DNA of 64,000 nt from Dipteronia dyeriana (GCA_032871835.1 CM065298.1:79512154-79576153), one strand, 5' to 3'. Shown: positions 1-11,315, counted from the first letter of the stretch. A program made the numbers and translations. The notes: generated from the sequence alone by a model not told the origin.

Positions 1-650
1 GCAGAGTTATCAGAAGATTTACCTTCACTCTTTAGCCTTTGTTCCTCAGAGATTAGTTTGTTTGCTACATCTAAAAAACATATGGTTGAACTCCCATGCA
101 ACAAGATTGGCTTCATGTGCACAAAAGATGGTGGAAGGGACCAGATTAGTCTTAAACCTTTATCTTCTTCATCAATCTTCACTCTAATCGACTATAATTC
201 TGAACCTATCCCATTGAGCACTCCCAGATGATCGAAAATCTTGGTACCTTCAGACATCTTCAGTGTGTGAAACTGCTCATTCAAGTAGAATCGGTTGCAG
301 ACGGTCTTTGATTGATACAATTCTTCAAGCTTCTCCCAAAGTTCTTTCGCTGAATATGTTCCTTGAATATTTACAAGAACATTCTTGGCTAAGCTCAATC
401 GTATCGCACTTGCAGCCCTCTCCTATAGATCTTCTCATTTATCATCGCTCATCACCGATTTTCTAGAACTAGTACCAGCTATTTCTTTTCTAGAATATCC
501 AGAGCCTTCAGGGTTCTCAGGGGTTGGCTTGCCCTTCAAGGCCTTGTGTAAACCACATTGGATTAGTAGATCTTTGACTTGAACCTACCACATATAAAAA
601 TTATTTTTTCCATCAAACTTCTCGACCTCAAATCTAATCAACTCTGCCAT
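1..650 (-). pseudogene. Copia gag remnant of element I (N-terminal part)
   Basis: The minus-strand start codon at 650-648 opens with MAELIRFEVEKFDG, typical of plant Copia Gag. A TAG interrupts it about 20 codons later, just after a MW pair. Further down, at 398-192, the frame is open again and includes SAKELWEKLEELYQSK and NRFYLNEQFHTLKM, the UBN2-type Gag core that packages retrotransposon RNA. Stops in several places make it a pseudogene. It continues past the window edge, so zinc knuckle, protease and pol are not visible. Confidence 0.75.
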
Positions 651-685
651 CTCCAGTTTGTTAAGATCACTATCAAGCAACCAAT

Positions 686-697
686 GCTCTGATACCA
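686..697 (-). promoter_or_regulatory. Primer binding site of element I
   Basis: The minus strand reads TGGTATCAGAGC, the common plant Copia primer site complementary to initiator methionine tRNA. It lies two bases inside the LTR end at 700 and fixes the orientation of element I. Confidence 0.85.
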
Positions 698-1025
698 ATT
701 GTTGGTGAATTACGAGGAAGCGTGGCTAGATAGAACATAAAAAAACAATAGCAAAATAAAAGAATTAAGATGAAGAGAATGAATCCAATCACACACAACA
801 CAAAAAGATTTTACGTGGAAATCCAAATCGAGAAAAAACCACAGCTGTCAGGACGACAACAGAAATAATCCACTATGTGATAAATTGTTACAGCCACACT
901 CTCAGGATTCTCTCTCTAAAATAACCCAAACCCAATTACACCCAATGATCTCTTGAGATCTCTCTTTGTATTTGCTAATTTGCTCCACCACCAATAGCCT
1001 AGCTATTATGGGCTATTTATATGAA

Positions 1026-2270
1026 TGTGGAAATGGTGAGGATTGTCACCTATTTTTTCTTGTATTGAGATAATGTCACCAGTTTAATAACTTATGTTTA
1101 AAAGGTACCTATTATGGTGAATTGCCCAAAATGCCCTTAAAAGTTGTCTTTATACCTCAATCAGCTCTTACTTTGAAATTTTCGAAGATTTTATTTTATT
1201 CTTTCATCTTCTTCATAGAGGTTTGTTTAACATACCTCTAATGGAGGTCAAATATTATAACATTATCAATGCATCTTCTTTGGATACTTAGTTTAGTAGA
1301 GTTACACAGACACATTCAGGGGGTCGAGCTCAGAGCTCGGAGTTTTTTTTTCTAGTCAGCACTTAAAAGACTGGAAATGTAATTACAAAAGCTCGAACAG
1401 TCAAATGAAAGCTCAGAGCTTCTTTATAAAAGCTCGATCCGAGCTTTTATAAAAGCTCGGAGCTTCTAAATAAAAGCTCGGAGCTTTTACAAAAGCTCGG
1501 AGCTTTTACAAAAGCTCGGAGCTTTTACAAAAGCTCGGAGCTTTTACAAAAGCTCGGAGCTTTTATAAAAGCCCGTATCGAGCTTTTATACAAAAGCTTG
1601 AAGCTTTTATACAAAAGCTCGATCCGAGCTTTTATATAAAATCTCGGAGCTTTTGTAAAAGCTCGGATTGAGCTTTTGTATACTCGGATTGAGCTTTTAT
1701 ATAAAAGTTTGAAGCTTTTCTACAAAAGCTCGGAGCTTTTATATAAAAGCTCGGATCAAGCTTTTGTATACTCTCATCGAGCTTTTGTATACTCAGATCG
1801 AGTTTTTGTATAATAGCTCGGATCGAGCATTTAAAAGCTCGATCCGAGCTTTTATAAAAGCTCCGAGATTTTATACAAAAGCTCAAAACTTCTGTATAAA
1901 AGCTCGATTACATATCAAAATCTCGAAAACAAAAACTTGAATGCAAATAAAAGTTCGATTTCATCTTTCTCAACAACTTTCAACAAATACAAAACCCTAA
2001 CCTAACCCATTTTCATTCTCATATCCATTTTCATTCTCATATCCACAAATAAAACCTAATCGAACATTTCATTCAATTAATATTTCGCTGTGGAAACGAA
2101 GCCGTTGATTCACTTTTTGTCTCTTTACTTTTACTCTTTCTTCACAACGACAGTGATGATACGGGTATTTTCGTCCACACACTTTAAATGGTGCATTTTA
2201 AACATGATTTATTAATGTGGTGATATTTCCACAAAACCCCCCTAAAAGGTGCCATTAATTTTTCAAACCC
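1026..2270. mobile_element. Non-autonomous Mutator-like element M1
   Basis: Two end blocks face each other. The left block at about 1030-1150 and the reverse complement of the right block at 2160-2270 share a pattern of CACC and TCACCA blocks followed by TGTTTAAAA. The same block, in the right-end orientation, closes MULE M2 at about 26390-26482. Flanking 9-mers are TTATATGAA (1017-1025) and TTATATGGA (2271-2279), an 8/9 match of the length expected for a MULE target duplication. The inside has no transposase, only a 19-bp tandem array and AT-rich sequence. Termini are long and diverged, so exact ends may shift by a few bases. Confidence 0.6.
1325..1925. repeat. 19-bp palindromic minisatellite inside MULE M1
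   Basis: A tandem array of a roughly 19-bp unit built around GCTCGGAGCTTTTA and AAAAGCTCGATCCGAGC variants. Each unit is close to an inverted repeat (AAAAGCTC facing GAGCTTTT), so either strand could fold into hairpins. The central copies (about 1480-1565) are nearly identical and the edges are degenerate. Open frames crossing it are by-products of the repeat. Confidence 0.9.
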
Positions 2271-2475
2271 TTATATGGATCACAGGGATTTAAAGATAAA
2301 ATAAAATCCTACTCCTGAACGTACAAGAATTACTTGTTCCACAAAAATACTATTTCCTATTTATGACAAGTCTTCTTGTTTAAAAGAAATCCTTTTCTTT
2401 TAAGTACAAGACTTTCCTATTCTGATTAGCACAAGAACTTCCAGAAGAAAACACATTTCCTATTTTCGTGCAACA

Positions 2476-3158
2476 TTACTATTTGGGCAAAATCCACCAT
2501 TGATGCAGTTCGGGTCGCAGTTGGCCACCCATTCCCTATACCACATTCATTGCTGTCAACCACCGCTCAAAATACCGCGGTTGGTGCAATTGCCTCCTCT
2601 GCAGTCCATACCGTGTAATCTCACAGGCGTTCGATCGTTCTGTGTGCTGCGGTCTGTGCACATGTTCGCATCGCGGTCCAGACCGCGGTACCTACCAGAT
2701 TTTGTTTTCTTCAGTTCTTTTCAGTCTTCAAGTCTCCCTCAATCACAATCTCTTACTTCCAAACGTATCCTATGTTTCTAGGAAGTCTCCGCATTGGTTG
2801 AATCCCGTTTGGTAGCCATTGGAAATTCAAGTCATATCCAACAATATATAAATATATATATATATATATAGGTTTTCTACATCTGGTCAAAGAAATGGAT
2901 GACCACATAATTGATTTCATGGATTCCCAATGTATTCATGTATGTAATCACTTTCATTTTTATTATTGTTTTGTGGTTGAATAAAAAATTGTTACAATTG
3001 TAGTTTTGAAGGTTTTTTTCTTAAACAGTAGAACTCGATCAAGCCTATACGGTTCTCAAACGCAACTCAAATTCATATTAATTTAATTGGTTTGTAAACC
3101 GAAAAACTTGGTGGATGGATTTAAAAATAAATAAATAAATAAAATGATTTGCTTGGTG

Positions 3159-3238
<80 letters not shown>

Positions 3239-3534
3239 ACAAAAGTAGTTTCATATTGTTGTTTGTTTAATTGTTATTGTTGTTGTTTTCTATAACAATA
3301 ATTAAGTGTGTAAGCAATTGCTATTTCATGGTTTTTTTTAATATAAAATTCAATGCATTGATTCCGTAAGTAACAACGAAAACAAAAATATAATTAGTTT
3401 TTGATTAGAATTTGTATTTTATTTTTGCCTAAGTGAAATTCCCTTAAAGTCTATGTCTATAATGGGGGGGGGTTTTATTAATCGATATTAGTAAAAACTA
3501 CCATAAATAAACAAGCATTCAATTAAACTAATTA
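2476..3534. other. Intergenic stretch with a CpG-rich block and AT repeats
   Basis: No gene is recognised. Bases 2490-2760 are markedly richer in G, C and CpG than their surroundings and contain several GCGGT/ACCGC motifs in both orientations, reminiscent of subterminal repeats of a small hAT-type element. I could not define its ends. Two AT microsatellites follow (about 2846-2870 and 3164-3236) and a G run at about 3463-3472. Confidence 0.5.
3164..3236. repeat. (AT)n microsatellite
   Basis: An uninterrupted AT dinucleotide run of about 73 bp. Confidence 0.95.
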
Positions 3535-4563
3535 TGTTAAAAATAATAAAAACACACGATATATACGTGGAAACCCTTCGATAAGGAAAAAACCATGGGC
3601 TATCCTTCTCGCCACATCCGATCTTCAAATCTACTATCGTAATGATGTTTACAACCTAAGTTGACCACCTAGTCACACTTCAAGGTTACTAACCCACCAC
3701 TACTACTCAACGTGCCTTAATAGTGATTCTTGAGGCACAAGCTTGTGCACTAAACACTTAGTCACAAAGCTTAACCTCAATTAAGAGTCAAAACAACCTA
3801 AGAGAATATGATGAAATATTCAAACATGCAAGTAGTGATAAGCTACACTAAATGTTTATCTAGCAATTCAAAGATGTCAATAAATGCAATTCTTAGATAT
3901 CAATGTCTAAATGCAAGTGCAAGAAGACCTAACTAGATATAGCTATGAAAGACTAATATCTAGTTATCAAACAAAAGTCAATCAACAAAAGTTGTCATAA
4001 ACAATGACAAAGAACAACCAATGCAATCAACAATTGCAATCAATTAGACCTGAAAAATAATTAAATGCAAAGCATAGAGATTTAGCTAGAGGGTAAAATA
4101 GTCCTAAATACTAGCTATCACAAACAAACATCTCAACCAATAATCAATAACCCAAGCATGTTATAACTGCAATTTAACTCAAAGACATGCATTTAATCAA
4201 CAATAAATGATAAACCTAGGCATACATGTCATAATAATGAAACAATGGAATCTAGGCCATGTAAAGTTTACCTAGTCAAATAAAACAAGAAGACCCATGC
4301 TTGGATGATGCAAATATTATGCTAGATGGTCATGGATTGAAGGTTGGTTAAATCAAGAAGTGTATGTGGGAGCTCTCTCTCTCTCTCTCTCTCTCTCTTG
4401 GAGTCAATTTCTTCCTCTAGGGAATGAATTTCGGAGCTCTAGATCTAAAAAGAGAAATAAGATAACATATATATAGAGCAAAACAAAACGACATCATTTT
4501 GGTAAAAATCTGCCCAAATTTGCATAGTGTGTGGGTCTGTGCAAGGGTACCTACCAAAACAAT
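3535..4563 (-). repeat. Possible minus-strand LTR, truncated by element A
   Basis: The segment opens with TGTTAAAAATAATAAAAACA and soon carries TACGTGGAAACCC followed by GGAAAAAACCATGGG. The same TACGTGGAAA plus GAAAAAACCA pattern occurs in the LTR of element I, and TACGTGG alone recurs in solo LTR J. A minus-strand TATA-like CTATATATATG lies at about 4470-4478. A (CT)n run is at 4372-4399. No primer site was found, and the right end is cut where element A begins. No coding sequence is present. Confidence 0.35.
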
Positions 4564-5017
4564 TGTTGGGGTTTATGCCCTAAGGATATAATTTGTAAAT
4601 GGATTTATGAAATAAATAAAAGGAAAAGTTCAGTTCATTCTTGTTGTATTGTTTATTTTATAACTTGTGCATATATTTAACATCCAAGAATGCCGGATGT
4701 AATCTCGAACTGTGTATATGAGTGTCATATACAGATGGATACAGTAAGAGACGTGCAATCTAGAGAGTTCGTAGATAGCAAATAAAATTGGGTACTTTAT
4801 TTGTGGTTAATCTATAGATGTGGTCCATTCTATAATATACAGTGATTCTATCATGAATCATTCATATGAGATATGAGAATGGAGGTACCTTGTATGATGT
4901 GATCATATAGGTCTGGACCACAATCTATATGAATCTCTCACCAAGATCGTTTACGATTGGTATATTAAAATTTTAAAAGCTACTTCCACTGTGTTACCAG
5001 TGAACGGTGTTCCAACA
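4564..5017 (+). repeat. 5' LTR of element A
   Basis: 454 bp bounded by TGTTGG and CCAACA, an inverted hexamer typical of LTR ends, with the primer site two bases downstream. The LTR at 19586 matches it over most of its length. Confidence 0.85.
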
Positions 5018-5019
5018 AT

Positions 5020-5033
5020 TGGTATCAAAACCA
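5020..5033 (+). promoter_or_regulatory. Degenerate primer binding site of element A
   Basis: TGGTATCAAAACCA corresponds to the usual TGGTATCAGAGCCA with two G-to-A changes, which would weaken tRNA pairing. Confidence 0.75.
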
Positions 5034-6811
5034 ATTTTTTTTTTTAATTGGAAATTGTTTTCAATGCTCTTGTATGTATGAATATGTAGGCACCATCTAT
5101 ATGATTGTTTGAATGTTTATAATTAAATTGTTTAATTTAAACATGGTTGATCGTAATTTTTTATGGTACTATGAATTTAGGGTTTATAGGTTGTATAATT
5201 TTTTTCTTTCTGTTATTGTATTGTAAATAAATATAATTATAACCTGTAAACGAATCTGGAAACACATGCGATGGTGGTATTGTTCACTAGTACTGTTCAC
5301 ACGGTACTATTCATTGGATACTGTTCCCGGATACTGTTCACTCGGTACTGTTCCCGGATACTGTTCACTCGGTACTGTTCCCGGATACTGTTCACTCGAT
5401 ACTGTTTACACGTACTATTCACGGATACTGTTCACAACACTATTCCACGATACTGTTCATGACATTGTTCACATCATCTTGCACGGTTCCGTTGACAAGT
5501 GTTGCCTAGCGTGTTCCATGTGGATTTTCTGTTTTGGATTCATGAGATAAATCGGAGTGACCTGAAGAGACTGAAAGTTTTTTGAAGTTACAAGAAGACC
5601 ATGGAATGCCTTAGTGGAATTTTTTGTAATTTTAGATTCCAATTTTTTAGGTTAAATAATCCACAATACTCGGTCAATTCTTGTATGTTTTATATTATGT
5701 GATGATAAAAGTATTGTCATGCATACATATTTCATTTAGATTAGATGTGTCTATACAAATATATTTTATATGTCATACATGCATCGTAGTGTGATATTTT
5801 ATGTATTTTTTTAATGTGATTAAAATGGGTAAATACATAGTTGGCTATGAAAATGAGATTAGTTTTTAATAGTTAAAAACTTGGTAATTCTCATTAAATA
5901 TTAATCTAGTTATTAAAGTGTTTAATAAGTTAGATTAATAGGGTCGTTTATTAGGATTAATTTGATTAATAACCTAATAATAAATGATTCGAATAAAGTG
6001 TTAGAATTTGAATAGTTAAAACTTGGTAAACTCTAACATAATAATCTGACCTTGGTAAATAGTTTAAAAAAACTTAGATTATTCACTAATAGATTAGATT
6101 TTTAGTAGTTAAAATTCATAAATAATATATTAGTTGATTAAAACTTGTTTCTAATAATGAATTAGTTAATGTGCTAGATAACTTGATTAAAGTTAGCCGT
6201 TTGATTCTGTAGAGTCTAGGTGCATTAACGGATAATAAAAAACCCTGTCTTATAAAATAGTGGTGGGAGAGAGAGATATGCCATATATATCCTGCAATCT
6301 CCATCATTAGTTCAACACCGTGAGATCTAAGTGGGGCCTCGTGATAGCTTTGCTTTCGTCCTCCCTAAGGAGGGTTTCCACAAAGGTCAATATCAAGGTT
6401 GACTTCCTAACGGATAGGTTTTCTGAAGGTATTTCAGGATTGATCGACTCTAAGGCGGCAATTCTCGAGTTAAGCTCGTGAAATCTGAAATGGTGGGTTA
6501 CACTCATGAAGGTTTTGATTAAGTTTGTTAATTAAAAACCTTACTGAATAAGCGATGGTTGAATGATATGGAATAAGAGTTATTCTAGAATATCATTTGA
6601 TTGAGAATATATCGGTCCAACATGTAAAGAATTGACCGACCCTAAGGCGACACTTCTTTGTGGAATGTTGGATTGTAGTGGTATCATAACTAGTTTTAAG
6701 GTAGTTCTAGTTCGTTAAACATGTTCATGCATCATGTTTAAATTTATGCCAAAACACTCGCACTTGTTTTAAATAAATGACTGAATGAATGTTTTATTTA
6801 TTTCAGCAATA
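5034..6811 (+). other. Non-coding leader of element A
   Basis: About 1.8 kb between primer site and gag without a meaningful open frame; short antisense frames at 6116-6507 show no family features. It contains the 27-bp minisatellite at 5280-5480. Just before gag a pyrimidine-rich stretch ends in TTTCAG at 6801-6806, which looks like a splice acceptor, so part of the leader may be spliced. That is inference. Confidence 0.5.
5280..5480 (+). repeat. 27-bp minisatellite in the element A leader
   Basis: Several copies of a unit combining GGTACTGTTCCC and GGATACTGTTCACTC, decaying at both edges into TACTGTTCAC variants. The unit is a multiple of three, so open frames run across it, but the peptides (YCSLGTVPG repeats) show no sign of real coding. 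Similar CTGTTCAC motifs occur in the 3' LTR of element G at 44415-44700. Confidence 0.85.
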
Positions 6812-7328
6812 ATGTCTTTTGCATTATTTCAAATTCTCACAAACGACAAATTAACTAGTGATAACTACACTAAGTGGAAACTAAACATTAATGCAATATT
6901 GGTCACCAAAGACCTCAAGTTTGTGCTTACAGAGGAACCAGCGATGAGTCTCATCTGATGAGAATGCCCAAACATATCTGTTGGGTTCTATGACAAACAT
7001 GCTTGTCACAAAGCACTAAACAATGACTTCAACATTCAAAATCATGGAGTCATTGCAAGCTATGTTTGGGTAGCCCTTTGAGCAAAAGCGACATGAAGCT
7101 GTTCGTTCTGCTATGCTCTCTCGTATGAAGGAAGGAACATCAGTTTGGGAACATGTCCTGAGCATGATGTCTTGCTTCAACACGGCAGAAGTCAATAGCT
7201 GGGCCATTAACGAACCCAATCAAGTGAGCATCATACTGACAACTCTTCCAAAGAGTTTTGATCATTTTAAGAGTATCTACGGGATGAACAAGTTAAGGTT
7301 CAGTCTCACACAGACTTCTGTGAAATGA
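6812..7328 (+). pseudogene. Copia gag of element A (broken)
   Basis: Starts MSFALFQILTNDKLTSDNYT, the usual opening of plant Copia Gag (UBN2 family), the particle-forming RNA-binding protein. A TGA stops it after about 49 codons. The reading continues with further stops, and is open again from 7113 to 7328 with MLSRMKEGTSVWEHVLSMM and LPKSFDHFKSIYGMN, matching the middle of Gag. The zinc knuckle that should follow is absent; the sequence jumps directly to integrase, so a deletion took the end of gag and the protease. Confidence 0.8.
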
Positions 7329-7331
7329 TGA

Positions 7332-9649
7332 ATGTTAAAGCTAAGGGTGGTTATGAGTATTATGTCACATTTACAGATGACTACTCAAGATACAGATATG
7401 TCTTTCTAATGCAACGAAAGTCGAAAACATTTGAAAAGTTTAAAGAATTTTGAGTTGTAGTTGATAATCAATTAGGTAGAACTATCAAGTCACTACGATC
7501 AGATCGTGGAGGTGATTACCTTGACCAAGAGTTTAAAGACTTCACGATCGAGCATGGGATAGTGTCCTAAATCACTGCTCCTGGTACACCTAAGCAAAAT
7601 GGTGTAGCGGAGAGGAGAAATAGAAGCGTAATGGAAATGGTGAGATATATGATTAGTTTTTCATCAATATCAAATTCCTTCTGGGGATATACGTTACAAA
7701 CAGCGGCATACATTTTGAATGTCGTGTCATCCAAATCTGTTCCTAAGACTCCCCTAGAGTTGTGGAATGGTCGTACAGCTAGTTTGTGATATTTTCGTAT
7801 ATAGGGGTGTCCAACACACGTGTTGAAGAACAGAAGTGGAAAGCTAGACTCCAAGTCTGTGGTCTGCCTGTTTGTAGGATACTCTAAGGAGACCAGAGGT
7901 GGACACTTCTATAGTCCCAAAGATAACGAAGTATTTGTATCGACAAATGAAACGTTTCTTGAGGACAATTATATTAGTGACCAAAAACCTCGTTCTAAGA
8001 TTGTATTGAATAAGTTAGAGCCTGGTGAGACTAGTGCTTCATCAACAAGAGTTGTTCATCCATAAACATCTAAGAGTCGGATGGTTCTTGATTAGGATAC
8101 ACTACCACCTAGATATAGTAAGAGGGTTGTGAGATAACCTAAATGCTATTTAGGCATAGGTGAGGGACAATGCAATGGAAGATCCTGATAAAGAGGAATG
8201 GCCTAAAGCAATGAATCTTGAGATAGAGTTTATACACTCCAACTCAGTCTAGGATCTTGTAGACTTACCAAATGGGGTAAAACCCATTATACCCAGAAAG
8301 AGAGTGTCGATTATGAAGAGACCTACTCGTTAGTGTCCATGTTTAAGTCTATTCGGATTCTCTTATCCGTTGCTGACTATTCGATTATGAAATTTGGAAA
8401 ATGGCGTCAATACTGCACTCTTGAATGGAAATCTTGACGAGAGCATCTATATGATGCAACCAGAGGGATTCGTGTCTCTAGATCAAGAGCAAAATGTTTG
8501 CAAGCTGCAAAGGTTCATTAATGGACTTAATCAAGCATCTAGATCTTGGAACATCAGGTTTGATGATGTGATCAAAACCTATGGCTTTGAGCAGAATGTC
8601 GATCAACCTTATGTCTACAAGCAGATCAATGACAAGAAAGTATTTTTTATGGTCCTATACGTAGATGGCGTCCTACTCATTGGGAATGATGTGGGAGTGT
8701 TGTCTGATGTAAAGGGCTGGATGGCTAGCCAATTTCAAATGAAAGATTTGGGAGAGACGATTTATGTTCTAGGGATTCAACTTATAAGGGAATGTAAGAA
8801 CAAACTCATAGCACTGTCTAAGGCATCATATATCGATAGGATTCTTATGCGATTTTCCATGCAGAACTCTAAGAAAGGTACATTACCTTCCAAGCATGAA
8901 TTTCACTTGTCTAAAGAACAGTGTCCTAAGACACCTCAAGAAGTTGAGGATATGAGACAGATACCCTATGCATCATCAGTTAGTCTCATATATGCTATGT
9001 TATACACGAGACCGGACATCTGCTATGCAGTGGGAGTACTCAGCAGATACCTGTCCAACCCAGGATTAGATTATTGGGTTGATAGAATATTCTCAAGTAT
9101 CTTCAGAAAACGAGAAACTTTATGCCAGTGTATTCCAGATAGGATTTGATCCCATTAGGATACACAGATTTTGCTTTTTAGTCAGACAGAGATTCTAGAT
9201 AATCCACGTCTAGAACAATATTCACCCTAGGTGGTGGAGCCAATGTATGGAGAAGTATTAAGCAATCTTGCATTGATGACTCCACCATGGAAGCTGAATA
9301 TGTAACCGCTTGTGAAGCTGCTAAAGAGACTGTTTGGCTCCGTAAGTTCTTGAGTGATCTGGATAAGCCCATTATACTTTATTGTGATAACAGTGGTTCT
9401 GTGGTAAATTCTAAAGAACTAAGAGGCCGTAAGAGATGGAAGCATATAGAGAGAAAGTATCATCCCATTAGAGAGATAGTGCGAAGAGAAGATGTGATCG
9501 TCACCAAGATAGCCTCACAAGATAATCATACAGATCCATTTACGAAGACCTTATCGGCTAAAGTGTTTTTCGATCACCTAGACGGTCTAGGCTTACGAGA
9601 CATGCCTCACATGTTTTACCTAGATCTTCAAGTCATCCATCTCTTGTAG
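7332..9649 (+). pseudogene. Copia pol of element A: integrase, reverse transcriptase, RNase H
   Basis: Integrase motifs come first: TFTDDYSRY, SDRGGDY, and QNGVAERRNR with the catalytic glutamate still present. Several stops follow (at about 7450, 7568 and 7787), then an open stretch at 7820-8065. Reverse transcriptase covers 8394-9149 with ALLNGNLDESIYMMQPEGF; its active site reads YVDG where the family has YVDD, so one metal-binding aspartate is gone. RNase H follows, with MEAEYVTACEAAKE, LYCDNSG and DPFTKTL (9287-9560). The final residues at about 9632 merge into unrelated DNA. The enzymes would copy element RNA and insert it, but this copy cannot encode working ones. Confidence 0.85.
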
Positions 9650-9974
9650 AATCAACATCCCTACAAAACAATATAACTACACTTTCCAAGACAAGTGTAT
9701 GTGAGGTGATCAAGGAAGATAAAAATACGAGAAATTTGCATACAATAACAACAACAACAACAATGCAATAACATTACAGATGCAAATGCTCCCCCTAAAT
9801 AGGTTAACTCCATCTCAACAAGTCAATCTCCCCTCATATGCAACTCTCAACTCCTCCATCTAAATCCATATTACTCCCCCTTTTTGTCACAAGATAGGCA
9901 AATGAGTAATCCCTAATCGGCTTACTCAGCAAAGAGAGATATTTGCAAGGAAAAGATGCATAATCATATTTTAG
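9650..9974 (-). other. Fragment resembling an inverted Sirevirus polypurine region
   Basis: No open frame. On the minus strand the segment contains GACAAAAAGGGGGAGTAAT and TTTAGGGGGAGCATT, like the repeated polypurine tracts that precede the 3' LTR of Sireviruses. It is oriented opposite to element H. A short (CAA)n run is at about 9747-9762. Confidence 0.4.
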
Positions 9975-10800
9975 GTTTGTGAGTTATGTTGGCATTATTC
10001 TATATCAAAACAATATTTCCTTTGCATTATTTAGTTGTCTAGGATTCATGATGATTCAAGCTTCGAAGATGAAATGACAACTATTCAAACAAGTTCGAGT
10101 CTTTAAAGGGAAAAGTGCTTCATGATTCTACAAAGGTATATTAAGACCCTTCTTTTCTCTTTCAAGACTTAGGTACAGACACACAATTCATACACTTGTG
10201 TCCCTGCATAGTTGTGCGCCATCATAGGCACACACACACAATTCATACATTTGTGTCCCTGTATAGTTGTGTACCATCATAGGCACACACACACAAATCA
10301 TACATATATGTCCCGGCATCATTGTGCACCATTTATAACACATTCACACACTTGAAGATTAATGCTCATGCATTGGTATGAAAATAACAAGTTTTAGAAA
10401 ATGCATGATTGGAAACTATCTCTATTTAGTTTGCAATCTAGCGTGAATTGTGTTTGTATGTGTATATATTTGTATAACATGGATATTGAACTTGATTTTA
10501 GTCTTTAATCATTCTTGATTGAGTTCTGGTCATTTCAGTTACTTATACTATTGATTTCAAGTTCTAAGTCAAAAGATACTACATTTTCAAATCATGTTAC
10601 GTATATTGTCTTCGTCTTCGTATATCGATTCAAATTTTTATTTTTTGGGTTGAGTATCTTATATGTCCATGTCTGTGAGAGAGTTAAGGTTCGTAACCAC
10701 AATTGAATTCGAATTCCGAGTTTGGAGGCCGGAGAACCATCGAAGAACGCGAAGGGAGGTCAAGGGAAAAAGAAGACAGCAAAAAGCTCTTCTTTCTCAA

Positions 10801-10860
10801 GATGGCGCATGGCCATCTCGGGCCAGAACGATTGCTGCCCCGAGATGCCCATGCACCATC
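10801..10860. promoter_or_regulatory. GC-rich hairpin in left LTR of H
   Basis: Two 22-nt arms, 10801-10822 and 10839-10860, are complementary at 20 of 22 positions around a 16-nt loop. A third copy of the CATCTCGGG part follows directly, allowing an alternative fold. It stands about 70 bp upstream of the TATA region, so a promoter role is possible. Palindromic, CpG-containing LTR motifs have been described in Sireviruses. Confidence 0.75.
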
Positions 10861-11243
10861 TCGGGCAGCAAGTAAGCTTGGCTGTTTCTTGTCCCTTTTG
10901 GTCATTTCACACTCAATTCTTTTCCCTCTCCTTTATATATCTTTTCCCTCTCACATTTCATTCAAAGAAGAGATTCAAAATTTGAGTGCAGAATTTTCTC
11001 CCAAATTTTCTAACCTTCCAAACACTATAACTTCTTCATTTGAACTTTGATCGGAGTGATTAAAAGTTGAGAGTGTTTGTCTATTCATCCTCCATCTTTT
11101 CTCTGAAGGTTTGAGTTAGTTTTATAGTTGTTTTTGGAGTCTAACCTCACGAAAATGGGACTGCACCAAATCAACTAAGGTATTGATTTTCTCTCAAATT
11201 TTTCTTTTAAAACTTGGTCAATTGCCTTGGGTTTTCTTCTTCA

Positions 11244-11315
<72 letters not shown>
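11244..11315. repeat. (AT)n(GT)n microsatellite in left LTR of H
   Basis: An AT run of about 23 bp passes into a GT run of about 48 bp. The right LTR has the same composite repeat at the same place with a longer AT and shorter GT part. Confidence 0.95.

Larger units (their letters stand above)
1..2475 (-). mobile_element. Ty1-copia retrotransposon I, 5' part, running off the window edge
   Basis: Read on the minus strand, the order is LTR, primer binding site, gag. The rest of the element lies outside the window to the left. The LTR is bounded by TGTTG and CAACA and is interrupted by a MULE, so its two halves are 700-1025 and 2271-2475. The tRNA-iMet-type primer site and a Copia Gag fragment identify the superfamily. 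The gag frame has stops, so this copy is not autonomous. The outer LTR boundary at 2475 is inferred from the CAACA end and from removing the MULE. Confidence 0.7.
700..2475 (-). repeat. 5' LTR of element I, split by MULE M1
   Basis: The LTR starts on the plus strand with TGTTGGTG, next to the primer site, and ends with GTGCAACA. The two halves (700-1025 and 2271-2475) total about 530 bp. The minus strand has a TATA-like ATAAATAGCCC motif at about 1009-1019. The MULE sits a few bases upstream of it, between U3 and the core promoter. Confidence 0.6.
4564..9632 (+). mobile_element. Ty1-copia retrotransposon A, 3' LTR missing
   Basis: A plus-strand Copia with 5' LTR, degenerate primer site, a 1.8-kb leader holding a minisatellite, gag, integrase, reverse transcriptase and RNase H. 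Protease and the Gag zinc knuckle are deleted. Homology stops at about 9632 in the place where the polypurine tract before a 3' LTR should be. A related LTR occurs 10 kb away at 19586, but without a polypurine tract, so I cannot say it belongs to this copy. The domain order (integrase before reverse transcriptase) is diagnostic of Copia. Confidence 0.85.

Noticed and set aside
1150..1268. An LTR end at 1268 for element I (TATAACATTATCA)
   Set aside because: The MULE end blocks and the 9-bp duplication at 1017 and 2271 fit better. They place this sequence inside the MULE, and the real LTR end at 2475.
1632..1886. 84-codon minus-strand frame of IQKLD-like repeats
   Set aside because: A translation of the 19-bp minisatellite; no other sign of a gene.
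5021..5033. GTATCAAAA shared between the right flank of MULE M2 (26483-26491) and the primer site of element A
   Set aside because: It looked like a 9-bp MULE duplication, but the locations are 20 kb apart and no left MULE end is near 5021. Probably coincidence.
5266..5550. Open frames of 94 and 63 codons with repeated peptide
   Set aside because: They exist only because the 27-bp minisatellite is a multiple of three. Two frames are open at once and neither resembles a protein.
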